Source of the DNA: Phorcus lineatus
Taxonomy: Eukaryota; Mollusca; Gastropoda; Trochida; Trochidae
Assembly: GCA_921293015.1 (NCBI GenBank)
Contig: OV121081.1
Coordinates: 3,038,001 to 3,102,000, forward strand
Direction: 5' to 3'
Length of the DNA stretch: 64,000 nt
The notes below the pieces were generated by a model. That model was not told the DNA's origin and searched no databases. It saw only the letters and a program-made list of their open reading frames with translations. The position numbers were made by a program, and so were the translations under genes. Position 1 is the first letter of the stretch. Each line of letters begins with the position of its first letter. Positions 39,811 through 52,416 of the stretch are shown in pieces.

Positions 39811-42102
39811 ATGCCATGGGGCCAGGTTGTTATTGGACCCCCGGGATCTGGGAAAACAACCTACTGCTCTGGCATGTCCCAGTTTCTTACTGGTCTAGGG
39901 AGAGAGGTCGCAGTCGTCAACCTTGATCCAGCCAATGACAACTTGCCTTACAAAAGTGCTGTTGATATCTCCGATCTTATCACCTTGGCAGATGTCATGG
40001 ACAACCTAAAACTTGGACCAAATGGAGGTCTTCTTTACTGTATGGAATATCTCGAAAAGAATTTTGACTGGCTCAAAGAGCAGTTGGAGAAGTTGAAAGT
40101 GAAGTACATTCTGTTTGACTTCCCCGGACAAGTGGAACTGTACACCCATCACAATTCAGTGAAGAATGTGTTAGCAGAGCTACAGAAGTGTGGATACAAC
40201 CTGGTTGCAGTGCACCTTGTAGACTCTCACTACTGTAATGATGCAGGCAAGTTTGTGTCGGTGCTCTTGACGTCGCTGTCCACCATGCTGCAGATGGAGC
40301 TGCCCCATGTCAATGTGTTGTCTAAAGCAGATCTGATAGAGCAGTACGGGAAGCTGGCCTTCAACCTCGACTTCTACACTGACGTGCTGGACCTGGGGTA
40401 CCTTCTAGAGCACCTGCAGGTGTGTGTGGAGAGCTGATTCTCTCACCACGGAGGCAACTCATTTCCTCCCACATAACCTCTGTATAAGTAGGCTTTATTT
40501 CACAGTGCTCTTTTAAAAACGTCAAATATATCAATGATATTGTTAATTGAAACCAATCAAATATCATCCAACATCTAGTGACCGACTATCAAAAATACTG
40601 TCTTTTAAGAAATTTGACACATTGGATAAGTTTGAATTAGGAACAGCGTTGCTGATTGGCAGTGATTGCACAGTATGTCATCTATTTCAACCAATTAGGA
40701 TTTTGAATCCATTTGAAACAGAGTTAATGTGGGAAGAAAAGACTTGAGAAGCCTCTGGGGGGAATGAATAGTAAGGTGGTCAGTCCTGTGTTGCCTGAGG
40801 GGGAGCAGGGAGAGAGGTTACCTGGGTTTCATTGAGATCCTCACATATTTCAACATTCTATCGCTTGCCAGATCTCGCTCATCTTGCTAGGACCACTGTT
40901 AAACATTTGAAGTAAAACGGGCCCCATTCATAACATATATTTAGGATATGAAATATTTCATTGAAATCATTTAGAAGAAATAAAGTTTGATTTTAACAAA
41001 GTTGAAGAATATCCAATTTAACCCTCAAAACTTTGCACTTATTTGTTTTTGCTTTGTTAAAGCAATCAAGTCCAGGATCTAGATTTTCAATGTTAGTGCT
41101 AAGATAGTTATGGGAACCAATCAATAATCAATAATACCATTGACTCATGATTAGCTAAGCAGAAGCAGAGGTTTGGAATTCAAGGCCAAGGTTTTGGTGA
41201 ATCTAGATATTTTACAATTGGATTTCCAAAAGTTTGTTTCAATCCCCATTCCTGATTAGTCATACCAGGTATGATGTACACTGTGTTTTAGTCTGTTCAT
41301 ACAAACTGACTGTGTTGTCCAGGACGACCCGGTGTTCCAGAAGTACAAGAAGCTGAATGAAGCGCTGATCGGGGTAATCCAGGACTACAGCCTCGTCCAC
41401 TTCGTGCTGCTTAATGTCCAGGTTTGTCCAGAATCCAGTAATCGTCTGTCTTACAAGTCAAATGAGAAAGTCCTGTGGATTTTAAATTGTTTGTTCCAAA
41501 ATTTTGACATTCATTATAAATGCATAGCTATTACTGTTATTAACGCTTTTACTGTTATTAAGAAATTGATAAAACAAATTATTTGCTTGATGAAGATGTT
41601 AACGTTTACAATAGAACTTCTTGTTTTGACATGTAAAGAAGTTGAAATCAACTCTATTTTCAAAGATTTTCTGAATAATTTAAACAAATCTTGAATAATT
41701 ATTGTGAATATTTTGTTAGTTTGCGGTTTGTTACACACAACTGTACATGGTGGTGGAATCAAAATTGAGAAATGTATGTACTAAGATGGAAGATGATTTA
41801 ATTTAAACTGTAGTTGTCACTAAGTCTTGTTAACTGTTATTTGCAGGAGATTCATTAATCCCATTTGATTGTGTTAGTAATGAATTGATGTTCCCCTGCA
41901 GGAGAAGGAGAGCATGTTACGGGTGATGAAGTCGGTGGACAAGGCTAATGGCTATGTGTTTGGAGACGTTGAGGAGCGAGACATCCAGTCCATGCTGTCG
42001 TGTGCAGTGGGGGCGGAGTTTGAGTATGAGAAGATCAGAGATATTCGTGAGAAGTACATGGACACTGACTCTAACATGGACGTTGCTGACGAACTTTCTT
42101 GA
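39811..42102 (+). CDS. GPN2: GPN-loop GTPase 2, 3 exons, complete
   Basis: GPN-loop GTPases form dimers that help assemble and import RNA polymerases II and III (family knowledge). Exons are 39811-40419, 41323-41421 and 41902-42102, all joined in phase 0, giving 302 aa, close to the usual 310. Motifs seen: P-loop GPPGSGKTT at residues 9-17, the defining Gly-Pro-Asn loop at 69-71 within LGPNGGLLY, the G3-like DFPGQVEL at 103-110, and the G4-like SKAD at 171-174. Exon 2 starts [13 protein letters not shown]; exon 3 carries [10 protein letters not shown] and ends with VADELS. The ATG is preceded by a TTTCAG at 39780-39785, which may be the acceptor of a 5' UTR intron or a trans-splice site. Reading through the first donor adds only VCVES, so the exon 1 ORF alone is not the true product. 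It lies head to head with COMMD10, about 1.4 kb apart. A polyadenylation signal follows at 42141. Confidence 0.97.
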
Positions 42103-42140
42103 TTTTTGTGTTATATGTTTTTGTTGGAATATGTTTTTAT

Positions 42141-42146
42141 AATAAA
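42141..42146 (+). promoter_or_regulatory. Polyadenylation signal of GPN2
   Basis: AATAAA lies 39 bases after the GPN2 stop codon, in an AT-rich stretch, and is the first canonical signal downstream. Confidence 0.7.
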
Positions 42147-42497
42147 ATATAAATATTGCCTCAAAACTGTCTTTTCAAGATTGTTATACTCGTAGGAAAG
42201 AGGAGCCATTATAGATGATCAATTTCAAGTTGTGTGGTATGTTCAACAAGATTTTATTCTGCACACCTGGAAGGCTCTGCGGAAAAACATATCTGTATTT
42301 TCGTGGGCTAAAACCTACATCTCTTTCACAGAATAGATGTGACCAATCTCACTTTGTAACATGTCATTTAAATCATCATGCAAGTAAACACAGGAAAGTG
42401 ATTTCACCCAAACAGTATAGTACAGAAAGTCATACCATATTGTTTAACACATATTTCTACAAAAGAGTCCTCTTGCACAGGCGCCAGACTCTGATTG

Positions 42498-42752
42498 TAT
42501 GATAATAATATAATAATATTAATAAAGGATTCTTGTAAAGCTCCAACTTCCACACGGCAGTGTGCTCAAAGCGCAACATAAACAAAGTCATTATATACAC
42601 TTGCTCTCTTGCAATTATGCTTGGGAGAAAAGATATGTTTTCAAATGCTTTTTGAAAACATTTAATGAGTCCAGGGATTTGAGTTCGTTTGGGAGCGGAG
42701 CTATGTAGGAGAAACTCCGGGCACCAAATGTCTGAAGCTTGACCTTTGGGAC
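42498..42752 (-). mobile_element. LINE 3' fragment (L2/CR1-like)
   Basis: Minus-strand translation gives QTFGARSFSYIAPLPNELKS and NVFKKHLKTYLFSQA then stop, the conserved C-terminus of L2/CR1-type reverse transcriptase ORFs. A 3' UTR containing AAGCGC-like words and a degenerate (ATT)n tail at 42498-42530 follow. It lies downstream of GPN2. Confidence 0.75.
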
Positions 42753-44313
42753 ACTATCATGTAAGTATATATATTTTTAACTATATAACATAAACAAGGT
42801 GTGTCTGCAAGGGGACAGGAAATGGGAACTGGGATCCGTCTACGAAGTTTACACAGGGTAATCGAGCCAGGAAACTTGTGTAATCATTTCAGTTCACACC
42901 TTGTTTATAGCTACATGTTCATATACTTACATGATATTGTACATTCAGAATCTGGGGTTTGTGTTATCTTGGTATTGTCTATACTTTTCACCATCTTAGA
43001 AGAGTCTATATGGCATTAAGGTGAGAAGAACGTTATCTGCACGGGTGTTGATGTTGAACTCCTGAAGAAGCTCTCATAAAATACTTTATAGCAATGTGGG
43101 AATTGAACTGTAAACCAATCTACATCACACAAAGTTTAAAATGTTCAAGAATACATGTAGCGTTTCAAAAGAGTCAGCAAATAGAACATTTGACTGAAAT
43201 ACCTCATATTAATACATTAATATGTTGAAATATAAAAAGGAAAATTACATTCTTAAAAAGCCAGTAAACCTACAATGTGTTGAGCTCAACATGCAGGCAT
43301 AATTTGTACGGATATTTGCATGAATTCTTAGGTAATTGAAAAGGTATCTGATCCGACTGAAACAGAAAAACCCCTAAAAAAGTGGACTAATTTAGTGTCT
43401 AATTTAGTGTAGTTGCTTCAAATTCTGATAGGAAGGAGAATATAGATAGAGATAATGATATAAGCAATGAATAATTACACAGTCGGTCAAACTGGAATAT
43501 CTTGCAAATGGCATAGGAAAACAAAAAAATCAATGAATATAGTTTAGATTGTGAATTCTCATACTTTCAGCTTCAGAATTTGTTTTTGATAACGGTGTAA
43601 GAACTACTATCCTTACAGGCCAATATTTTATAAATATAAATAGTGCATAGATAATCTAAATCGTTTGATATTTCTAACGGTCCACACTATGGTAATCCTA
43701 CCATTGAAAACATGGATTCAGGATATAAAGTTAATTCTAAAAGACCTGAAATATTTTATGTAACGTTGCATTAAATACGCATGAACAAGGATATCGTCAC
43801 TATTAAAAGGATAGATACAATCCTAAAAGCCTCAATAGCAGCCGCTTATCAACACTAAAGTGACCAAAGCAAATTCAAAAGCTGAAGTTATTTCTATTTC
43901 AGCTGTTTTCAACAATCAAAATTTCCAGATTGTGCGGAGCCAACACTGAAGATATTCTGTCTACCGTGTGCATTCCCTTTGTTAATACTGTTTCGATGAA
44001 ACGAAATACGTTAATCTGACGACCTATGTCGCATTTCTATCTGTCTTCCCCCTGCCCCTCATTCGCAACCTATATATACTGAAAATGTTCATTCAATGAA
44101 CGCACAATAGACACATTGAGGATTTAAGTTTACTTCAAATTTGGCAACTGTCGGAGCTTCCTTTCAGAGCACAAAGAAACTGGTGAAGTGGAGCTATTAG
44201 GTATTCATTGATACCCATTTCTTGTATATAGAAGACCATGTAGTTTTTATTGCACAAACGCGTAACAAATAGTTTTTCAACTGTCAAGTCCAAGAACTGC
44301 CTGTCTGCCATGT
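42753..44313. other. Intergenic DNA between the GPN2-side LINE relic and the GPCR stop
   Basis: AT-rich with nothing recognised; convergent gene ends (GPN2 plus, GPCR minus) mean both 3' UTRs may extend into it. Confidence 0.5.
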
Positions 44314-47300
44314 TCAGCCGCCACAAATAGACTTCAGAGCTCTGCGGACGTCTCTACAACCGAGCCAGCACAATGGAAGAAGGAAGGACTTGGTCAGCAG
44401 CAGCCAGACCGTTACCTGGCCTCCCATGTGGAACACTCGGCACTCCTGGCTGGTTCTACACTCGTAATCGACGGAGATGAACTCGAGTATGAAGAATGGC
44501 GAATGACAGGCCAGGGTGATGAAGGTGGCGAGAATAGCGTCGAGTGGAACCTGAATTATCTCCCCGTAAAACAGAAGGTTCTTCGTGAGGTAGTCCGGCG
44601 TGTGGATGTACGCCACGAGACAAGCAGACGCGACCACTGCAAAGGATTGTGGGATATAGCTGAGAGATATATACAGAAAGGCGTACGTATCCTTTTCTAC
44701 GACACGGGAACACTTGTGGACCTCGGAGGAGTTGACATGAGATGTTGCCGCAAAATATAGAGGAACAAGAACTATAATGGACACGAGCCAAACGCAGACT
44801 CCAAGACATACTGGCATGATTACTTCAGCTCTTTTAGGGATGTAGATGTCGTCTGCTGTGATACGGAGAATATAGAAGAGGTTGACGAGGAACAGCGCCA
44901 GACATGTCGCAGATGGGACAAGTGAAGTCTTGAAGAGGGTGAGAGTGTTGAGTGTGTGGCAGGACGACAGCCAGTCCTTCGTGAAGGCGACTTCAAGCAG
45001 GAGAGGACAAACCAGTATGCCGACGAGAAGATCCCCGATGGCGATGTTGAGGACGAGGACGTGTTTGGTTGAGCAGCGGAGAGGAGGGGAGCAGACGATG
45101 AGGAGGATGAGGAGGAGGTTCAGGAGGACCACCAGCCCGGTGAAGAGGATGAGGAGGCTCTGTCCTCCCGTACTCTCAGTGCCGCCCAGCAGGATCTGCG
45201 GAGGTAAGAACAAATGGGTAAACTAATGATAGCTTATTTTTTGGACGAGAGTTCAGATTTAGATAAAGTTGTGTCAGAATTGGATTTGACTTTAGATTGA
45301 TCAAATAGTGTAACTATGAATGAAACTAAGACACTGAACAACTAATGATAGCTTATGTGTTAGACGAGAGTTCAGATTTAGATAAAGTTGTGTCAGAACT
45401 TGATTTGACTTTAGATCGGTCGAATACTGTAACTATATAATATATATGTATGAAACTAAGACACTGAACCTTGAGGACGGTTACGAGCATTTCCCTTAAC
45501 GTTACCATTGCTTTATTTGTATTAGTTAGGACAATTGTTTTTGCATACAAAACAATTGCAGTACAGTTTTACCGGTTTAACATCTACAAATGACGGTTAT
45601 TGCTCTGTTTAGCTCTATGGGTTTGAAAGAAGTTTCACTTTACCACTAATTTTAGAAAATATGCATATATAAATATGTACGTATAATCAGGACATATACA
45701 AAGTTTAGCAAGCTGTTGAATCATTTGTCAACATCTTAAGTTCAATATTGTTCATGGATAATAATTTTAAAGGGACAGTAGCACTTTTAAGAAAAGGTTT
45801 ATTTCTTCAAATTTTCCCCAATACACATCAGTTTATGCCAAAAGTATTGTTTTCAGAGGGTAAAATCGTCTCGTTACTAAACCCGATCATCTGTAGTCGA
45901 AGAGGAAGTATCAAGCAAAAACCACTGGCAGCCATTTTTGTGTGAACACCTTTTAATCATTCGAGAAAGGAAAATGGATTCGCATAGCTTAACCGATTAT
46001 GGTACGTTCGTTTTCAAAATTCTTCCTTTGATTAAAAACACTTGTAATTGGATACATTTATTTTCGTATTCTTGACATTACTCTTTTATCTAAAAATATG
46101 GTTGGTCAGGGGGTGTTCGCAGCTTACCTGCTTTTTTGAGTCAGTATTACAATTTTCAATTTACGAATTACTATTTGTATGAAAATTACATTATTTCACT
46201 ATCTTGTAAATTTATGCCTCAACTTCTTTAAATGGTCCCGTCCGCGGTGGGTGCATTGGTTAGGTGTAAAGTAAATATCATGTATTACATATCACGAATC
46301 ATGTATTGTCTACAGACCAGTTACCTGTCATTATGACACCAGGCGAAGTCAATGTTCAGTAATGGAGTAGTTATAAAACGTTTGAATGATTGTGTGTGTG
46401 ACTTCTAATGTTAAATGTTTTCCTTCAATGTCACATCTTTAAGCAAAATAGGAAAATAAAGATTGTAATTGCCCCATTTAATCATACCCCACTGTTTTGT
46501 TGAATTTATCAAATCTCAGATTCACATGGCATTGGTAGCAGATGTTTTGAATACAGTACAAGTACTTTTTAGCAAGGAATAATGTATCCGAGATAATCAG
46601 TGTGATTGGAACAAATTGATGCGACATGCCATGAAAAGCACGCGTCTCCTCGTTTGATGTATACATGGAACACACCTGGCAGGTGCTAAGGCGTCTTGAA
46701 GGGATCTGGCGTGTGTTTGTGTGCTCCTGACAGTGAACCAATTACGCACACTGTAATGTACTGTGCCTTTTGTCTTACATGCCATGTAACGTCCCAGTTA
46801 TAAAGATACGTCGTCGTTTTACAGGTTCCACAAATGATTGCAACATTGCATTTTTTGTTGGATCATGCGGGGTTCGAGATTGGAGAAATTCTTCGTAATC
46901 ATTTGCTTACCAACAGTAATCTTGCTGTACATAAGAAAGGTACTTTTCATGTTACACGCTAACTTTCTTATCAACGTGAAACGTGCTGATACGCATTAAC
47001 ATGACTACACAGATGGCCAAGTTAGTTTGTCTTTACATTTAATCTTGCTGTGTTTGCATTTCTTTGTTAACATTGCAGATATCACATTTCGCTCTTGACT
47101 TGAACTTACACAATCTAAACCCAAAAATGGCTAGGGATATATAAAAATTCTGAATATATGAATAATGTACTGTAAAATCATAATATTTCGCGGGGGTTTA
47201 ATTTTCGCGCTTTTCGCGCAAAGCAATAATGCGCGAATAATAAAACATCGCGTAATCTATTTATTCATTAACGGATTGAAAAAATTACAATCAATAATAT

Positions 47301-50300
47301 TTGATAACTCCCAACTTACCTTTTCCAGTAAAGTTAAAACTTGCTATTTTTAATTAAAGAGGTATGCCTTTTTTAATCATATGAATAATTTTCTTTCTTG
47401 TATTTGTTAAATGAATTATTCTTTTAAAAATTGACGGAAATGTAATTCTTTTCAGTTGTCATTACATATATTTACATTTTTTCAAAATGTCGCATCAAGT
47501 TGATTTATATCTTAATGCAATTATGAACTATATTAGAAATAAATGTTTTGAATTACAATTCAGTGAAAGAATCATGTTGATGGGCAGTTCTAAGAAGTCT
47601 GGTGTCACGCCTAATGTCAAAGTTCATGAAGCTGGCCGTCTTGCGTTTCGAGGTTCAGCTAATTCAAAGCGTCTGTATGCGTGAACAACAGTCATAAGGT
47701 GTACTTTGACGTCCCATTCCGCAATACACTTTAAAAGAAAAATAGTGGTGCAACGGTTTACATATAGTGTTAAAGAGCCACTCCGTGAGTTGTTGGAGTC
47801 ATATATGCCAAACTTAATCAATGGTGTCATTTGATCGCGAAGTATCGACTGTTACTAAAAAGACACATTTTAAAGCTTATTGTTTTTTTACAGTGACAAT
47901 ATGAAGGTAGAATGTCGCAATTATGATCGAAAACCGGACAGTGGCGCGCGTCAAATAGGCAAACGTAAATTTGGAGACTTATCTAAAACAGACAGGAGGG
48001 CGGTAAGGAGTTGATAGTGTTTGTTAGATTATAAAAATAGTATCCAGGGCCTCCTTTCACGAAACAACCTTATCTCTAAGGTTACCGTCCTCGTGCTTTA
48101 ACTATAATAGTTCAGGGCAAAACTATACTTTATTACAAAACACATTGGGGTAGAGCAAACTTTATTTCTTAATTCTAAGATGCCTAGCGGTTAGAACAAT
48201 CGAAAAAAAGTACTTTATCAGACGATAAAGGTATAGTTTTTTCATGACGTAACAATTGAATGACGTTATATCCGCTCTTCCCCGCTGCCCCCTCGTGATC
48301 ACGCGTTCTTGGTAACCTTTCATCTCGGTTCTTTCGATCAACATGTCTTATCCCTATCAATGTCGCAGTGGCGATTTTCCCGATAGTGTTTCTTATATTG
48401 GAGACTAGTTTCGAATCATCTAGCTCTATTTACCGGAAAGAAGAATGGAAAGCAAATGCTTGTCGACTGTCGAGTGACCGCGTTGTTTAACGTCAGGTCA
48501 CGGCGCCCCGTTGGTTCACGTCCACCGTCTCTACCAGGTTCAATGTGATAACGTCAACCTAATAGTTAAGTAATTTTGGATGCACAGCCCCAACAGTCTG
48601 CTTACATAAGAGATTAAAATATCACCTTCAACGTTTATGACAGCAGCTGAAAAAATCGCACGACATGCATAATCGCACGACACGAGTTTGTAAAAGTAAA
48701 GTTTTTAAATAAAACAAGAGGTGTTCATTTGTTTGTTTAAGTTTTTAAAGAAAAAAATAAGAAGAAAATATAATTCAAAATTGAATATATGAAAAAGTAA
48801 AAGTGAACAACTGCAGTAATCAAAGCTTTAACCAACTAAATGTCGTTTTAAACTAGGGGTTGGGTTCCATACTTGGAATAGCCATCAGTTAGCCCTGTTC
48901 ATGGATTATGAATGTGAGCAATGTAAACACTATATTTTATTTAATCGTCCTCGTGCTTTAACTATAATAGTTCAGGGCAAAACTATACTTTATTACAAAA
49001 CACATTGGGGTAGAGCGAACTTTATTTCTTAATTATTATATGTATTCGTATCACTAGAATCAACAGCAAAAAAATGAGAAAGTTGACGTGCACCAACGAT
49101 TAAACCTAAATATTCAGAATGACTTAATGCATCTCTGCGAGAGGTATCACCGGCCACTCTCTCCCCCAATCTCCGTAGACTTCATCTTATCTTGCACACA
49201 TACTTCTGTGATAGTCGGGAGCGCGTCACACACGCTGCCTCGCAGTCACAATATCATACCGCGCATTCGTTGCAGTCTTACCGTAGTCTCTCTAAGAACC
49301 TCAAGCTTATCATATCACACTACAATTCTTCATATCTATCTTTAACATTTCAGGAAGCGGTTATGTCGGCACGCGAAGGGTCTCAAAAGAAATTAAATTA
49401 CTACCACAGATGAACATTAACCATGCAAGTTTTATGAAGATATAACCCTATTTAAAATATCGCCAGAATTTGAGAAAAGATTTGTCCTGTATGAAGTAAC
49501 ACAATTTATTTATTCTTTTCTTTGGTTGAAAAATGTTCTTTGCAATTACTTGGAAAGCCTGATATAGCTTTTCTTTTGTATTTTTGAACGTATATTGTTG
49601 ACTTCACATATAGCACGTAAATATGTACTAGGAAACTTATAGCATCTATTTTTTCCCGCCGCTTATGGCTGAAATATTGCCCAATTTAGTTATTCAGTAT
49701 AATACGGTAAAGGGCGGTGCAAACACTGCAGGAGAACGCACGTACACAGACAGTGACACACTTACACGCCATGTAATAGTGTTTTTATTTATACAGGCCG
49801 TGTGCTTGTATACATATATTACATGTATATTGTATGTTGACTGCATTACACCAAGGTGGCGGTTTATGACATCTGCTATAGCTGAACGTTCATACACAAC
49901 TGTGTTTTGTGTCTTTTGATAGATGACATTGGGTCTGTTAGTAGGATGAAACATTAGAAAACAGTTATAGATGTATGTAAATTTTGAATAATAAAAATGG
50001 CCTATATATTCACTGATATGGTAGTTAAATATATCAATGATACAATACAACATCCGTGACTTATTTGCTCCTGCATCCCTCAATTAAGAAAATAGCAAAA
50101 AATGGTCATCGGAAATATGGGTTTGGATTAGATAAAGTGTCTAAACCGTATATAAAACTTAAATTGTGTCATTTCTGAGTATCTGACAAAGAATAGACAA
50201 TAGCGTTTATTCGCTTTCTAGTTTAAATTTCATGGTTTTGAGTGAAAAAAGTAATGCGAGTTATATTTGGGAAATCTTACCTAACATAGCTTAAGTACAT

Positions 50301-50955
50301 ACAATAAGTTCTGTATGTAATGATACAATATAATTCAGTTGCACCACAAGCATGCAGTTAGTTAATTTAAGGTTTCACTAGAATGAGAGGAGATTCTAAA
50401 TTACGTGCCTCCTATCTGCAATAACGGTTAACAACACAATCTCTATCGTACGTGCATTGGTATCAATCTCATTGAAATGAGCTGAAGTGCCGCAGCGCGT
50501 TACGAAACGATTTAGGTCTTTTTTCAATCGGTTTGCATTGATAACAACGAATTTCTTTACGAAGAGACTTTAAAACCTGAAATCAATTTACTAAATGTAT
50601 CAATTTATATCAAATAGGAAAATCCACAAAGCCAATATTACTCATAAATTTTTTCAATAATTCTTTTAGCGAGTCTGTATATATAGTGTGCACCCATAGA
50701 AACGCGTACTCTTCAACTTGTTCAAATGGATTGCTTATATATAATATGGTTCAATTGTAAATGGCCGTAGCTGTTTCAAAATAACCATTACAAGAATTAG
50801 GGCAGAACACTTTTGATTTAACGAAATACACCATGCCCCAAAGCCCTTCTTGATTTAATGTCCAGTAATGTTCATATATACGATTTACCTACCTCCTCGT
50901 ACCTGGCGCTCCCGGGTCGAGTCACAAACGCCAGGAAATGGTCACGAGTCAGCAT
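44314..50955 (-). CDS. Divergent rhodopsin-like GPCR (orphan), 2 exons
   Basis: Seven-transmembrane receptor of the plasma membrane; ligand not deducible. Exon 1 is 50893-50955 (MLTRDHFLAFVTRPGSARYE plus one Glu); exon 2 is 44314-45195. The join is phase 0 with GT-AG ends, giving 314 aa. The long exon alone has no ATG before TM1, which is why the upstream exon is proposed. Approximate TMs: 34-55, 66-91, 101-131, 146-171, 192-219, 241-263 and 282-301. Class A signs: Asn in TM1 (LLNLLL), NIAIGD with Asp76 in TM2, Cys100 before TM3 and Cys183 in loop 2 as the likely disulfide, Trp157 in TM4, and Pro in TM5 and TM6. Missing class A hallmarks: no DRY after TM3 (FYILRI instead), CHSP in place of CWxP in TM6, and LLPLCW in place of NPxxY in TM7. 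A possible N-glycosylation site is Asn176. Exon 2 is GC-rich against its AT-rich surroundings. Confidence is high for the 7TM fold, moderate for the first exon. Confidence 0.8.
45221..45469 (+). repeat. 119-130-bp tandem duplication at the GPCR intron/exon edge
   Basis: Copies at 45221-45339 and 45340-45469 share AACTAATGATAGCTTAT, GACGAGAGTTCAGATTTAGA and TGAAACTAAGACACTGAAC. The first starts 25 bp from the GPCR exon 2 acceptor. Confidence 0.85.
47774..48034. mobile_element. Truncated copy of the TTAA MITE
   Basis: It starts with TTAA AGAGCCACTCCG at 47770 and matches the reverse complement of 13600-13859 closely (for example TGAGTTGTTGGAGTCATATA). It stops abruptly at about 48034, lacking its other end. 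It lies in the GPCR intron. Confidence 0.8.
48086..48174 (+). repeat. 89-bp direct repeat, copy 1
   Basis: CGTCCTCGTGCTTTAACTAT through TTTATTTCTTAATT is repeated at 48946-49034 with a single difference (GAGCAAAC against GAGCGAAC). The copies are 860 bp apart, separated by DNA with unusually many CpGs. Confidence 0.9.
48946..49034 (+). repeat. 89-bp direct repeat, copy 2
   Basis: Matches 48086-48174 at 88 of 89 positions. Whether the pair are terminal repeats of a small element or a local duplication cannot be decided from this copy alone. Confidence 0.9.
49658..49684 (+). mobile_element. Partial mini-SINE
   Basis: CGCCGCTTATGGCTGAAATA continuing to TTGCCCAA matches the start of the mini-SINE. 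The GCGGCGTTAAAC half and tail are missing. It lies in the GPCR intron. Confidence 0.6.
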
Positions 50956-52338
50956 CTTCTTGCTTCACCTTCCTTCCTTCTAATGCTGGTAATTCTTCCT
51001 AGAATAATACACCTACTGTTGTGACGAGAACTCTACCGGTGTTTGATACACTCAGGTCCCAAACGTCAAGGCAAGTAGAGAATACAACGGATAAGAATGG
51101 TTAAACGTCAAGCTGAGGTATAGTTATGGTTTCTCTGTCTGTTCTCCCAAATTGTAGTTAGGATAAGCGAACTATATCTACAACGGTCCTGCTTTTACGG
51201 CAATCCAAGTTCAATGACACTTTTTGCAGAGATTTTTGAATGAGGAAGAATTAAGAAAAACGATATCTCCTACTACAAACAAGAAAGAGGAGGTCCACTT
51301 GCATCCGATGAAGCCAATGCTATTGCACACTAAATGCATCTTGACAAAACTGCAAGTGCGGCACAAAGAGCGTGGCACAGAGCCCAGAGAGACGTGCCAT
51401 ACTCTACATGTACGCTGATATAAGTAAGACAAACTATATATAAGTACTCTGCCCCTAGGCCCTCCATCGCTGGGCGACACTGCATGTACTTCAGTGAGAA
51501 AAACGTTGTAATAGGGTTCACATTGTTGGCGCTTCTCGGTGTAACAGCCCTTGATGTAAGTGCTGGTCAATAGCGGTTTGTTTAATTAATTACACTATAC
51601 TTGTTTTCAAGAGCCGTTTCTACAGTTGTGTTTTATCAAAAAGATTGAAGATAATGTCCAAAACCTTTTTGTAGTTGTCAGTATAGAATCTTATCAACTT
51701 TGTTTAATAAAGAGTTCAGATACGAAGACACAGGCCATGATTTTCTCTGCTACTGCATGCATGAGTCCTTTAACAGTTCAAGTAGAGGTGTCAAGTGCAA
51801 CAATTGTATCGAGTTGATGAGCTGCTTTCTTGACCCATATTAGACGCATTATGTCACGACCAATTCTATAGTTAGTGCTTGTATGGTACCTTATGCTAAC
51901 TGTACGTTTATACATAATCCTGCTATTTGTAGAGCCCAAAGTATTCAGATTAAGTAACGGTTTAAAAAAAAAGATTACTAATTTGACATCTTACAAGCTT
52001 TTCATAACACTTTTAAAATTCCAATACGGTACTGACATTTGATTCTTTATTGAGTGAAAGTATGAACTTTTCAAACCGCCTTCAATAAATTGAAAACTAT
52101 GAAAAGAATGAATTGCTTTACAATCATTGTAAATAAGTTATTTCACTTGTAAACATCCAATAAGTCTTATGGAATACACTTCTTTTATAACAAGTCGAAA
52201 ATGAAAATCAAAACGAGAAATATATAATAACGTGTATTTAATAATGAAAAGCTAGTGAAAGACAGAACTATAAGATAGTTTTCATTTTATAATAAGACAA
52301 CGAAATTCAATGACAAACTTCACAGCGTCATTGTTCTA
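50956..52338. other. Divergent intergenic region between the GPCR and the membrane-protein gene
   Basis: Two genes diverge from here. An ORF at 51211-51570 (minus) has no known motif. GPCR 5' UTR exons may lie here but cannot be placed. Confidence 0.45.
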
Positions 52339-52362
52339 TGACGTCATAGAAACATCACGTGA
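52339..52362 (+). promoter_or_regulatory. CRE plus E-box pair upstream of the unrecognised membrane-protein gene
   Basis: A perfect TGACGTCA (52339-52346) is followed after eight bases by TCACGTGA (52355-52362), 55 bases before the ATG. These are CREB/ATF and bHLH-zip consensus sites; use as promoter elements is inferred from position. Confidence 0.45.
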
Positions 52363-52416
52363 CTGTCGCTTAGCATTCATTGATTATCGTCATAAGAAGC
52401 ACATTTTGCTGTCAAC

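Larger units (their letters stand above)
45470..50892 (-). other. GPCR intron remainder with repeats, no nested gene seen
   Basis: Holds the truncated TTAA MITE, the 89-bp direct repeats, the partial mini-SINE and, at 48230-48540 and 49190-49280, patches with more CpG than the surroundings. No ORF has a recognisable motif. Confidence 0.5.

Noticed and set aside
41332..41694. 120-aa ORF reading through GPN2 exon 2
   Set aside because: Only the first 30 residues are GPN2; the rest is intron read past the donor at 41422.
44428..45226. Plus-strand and other-frame ORFs over the GPCR exon
   Set aside because: Shadows of the GC-rich GPCR coding exon on the minus strand.
45769..46235. Possible MITE starting TTTAAAGGGACAGTAGCAC
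   Set aside because: No matching inverted end could be found downstream; TTTAAATGGTCCC at about 46228 is in the wrong orientation.
51211..51570. 119-aa cysteine-rich minus-strand ORF
   Set aside because: No domain signature or splice context; might overlap GPCR 5' UTR but cannot be supported as coding.
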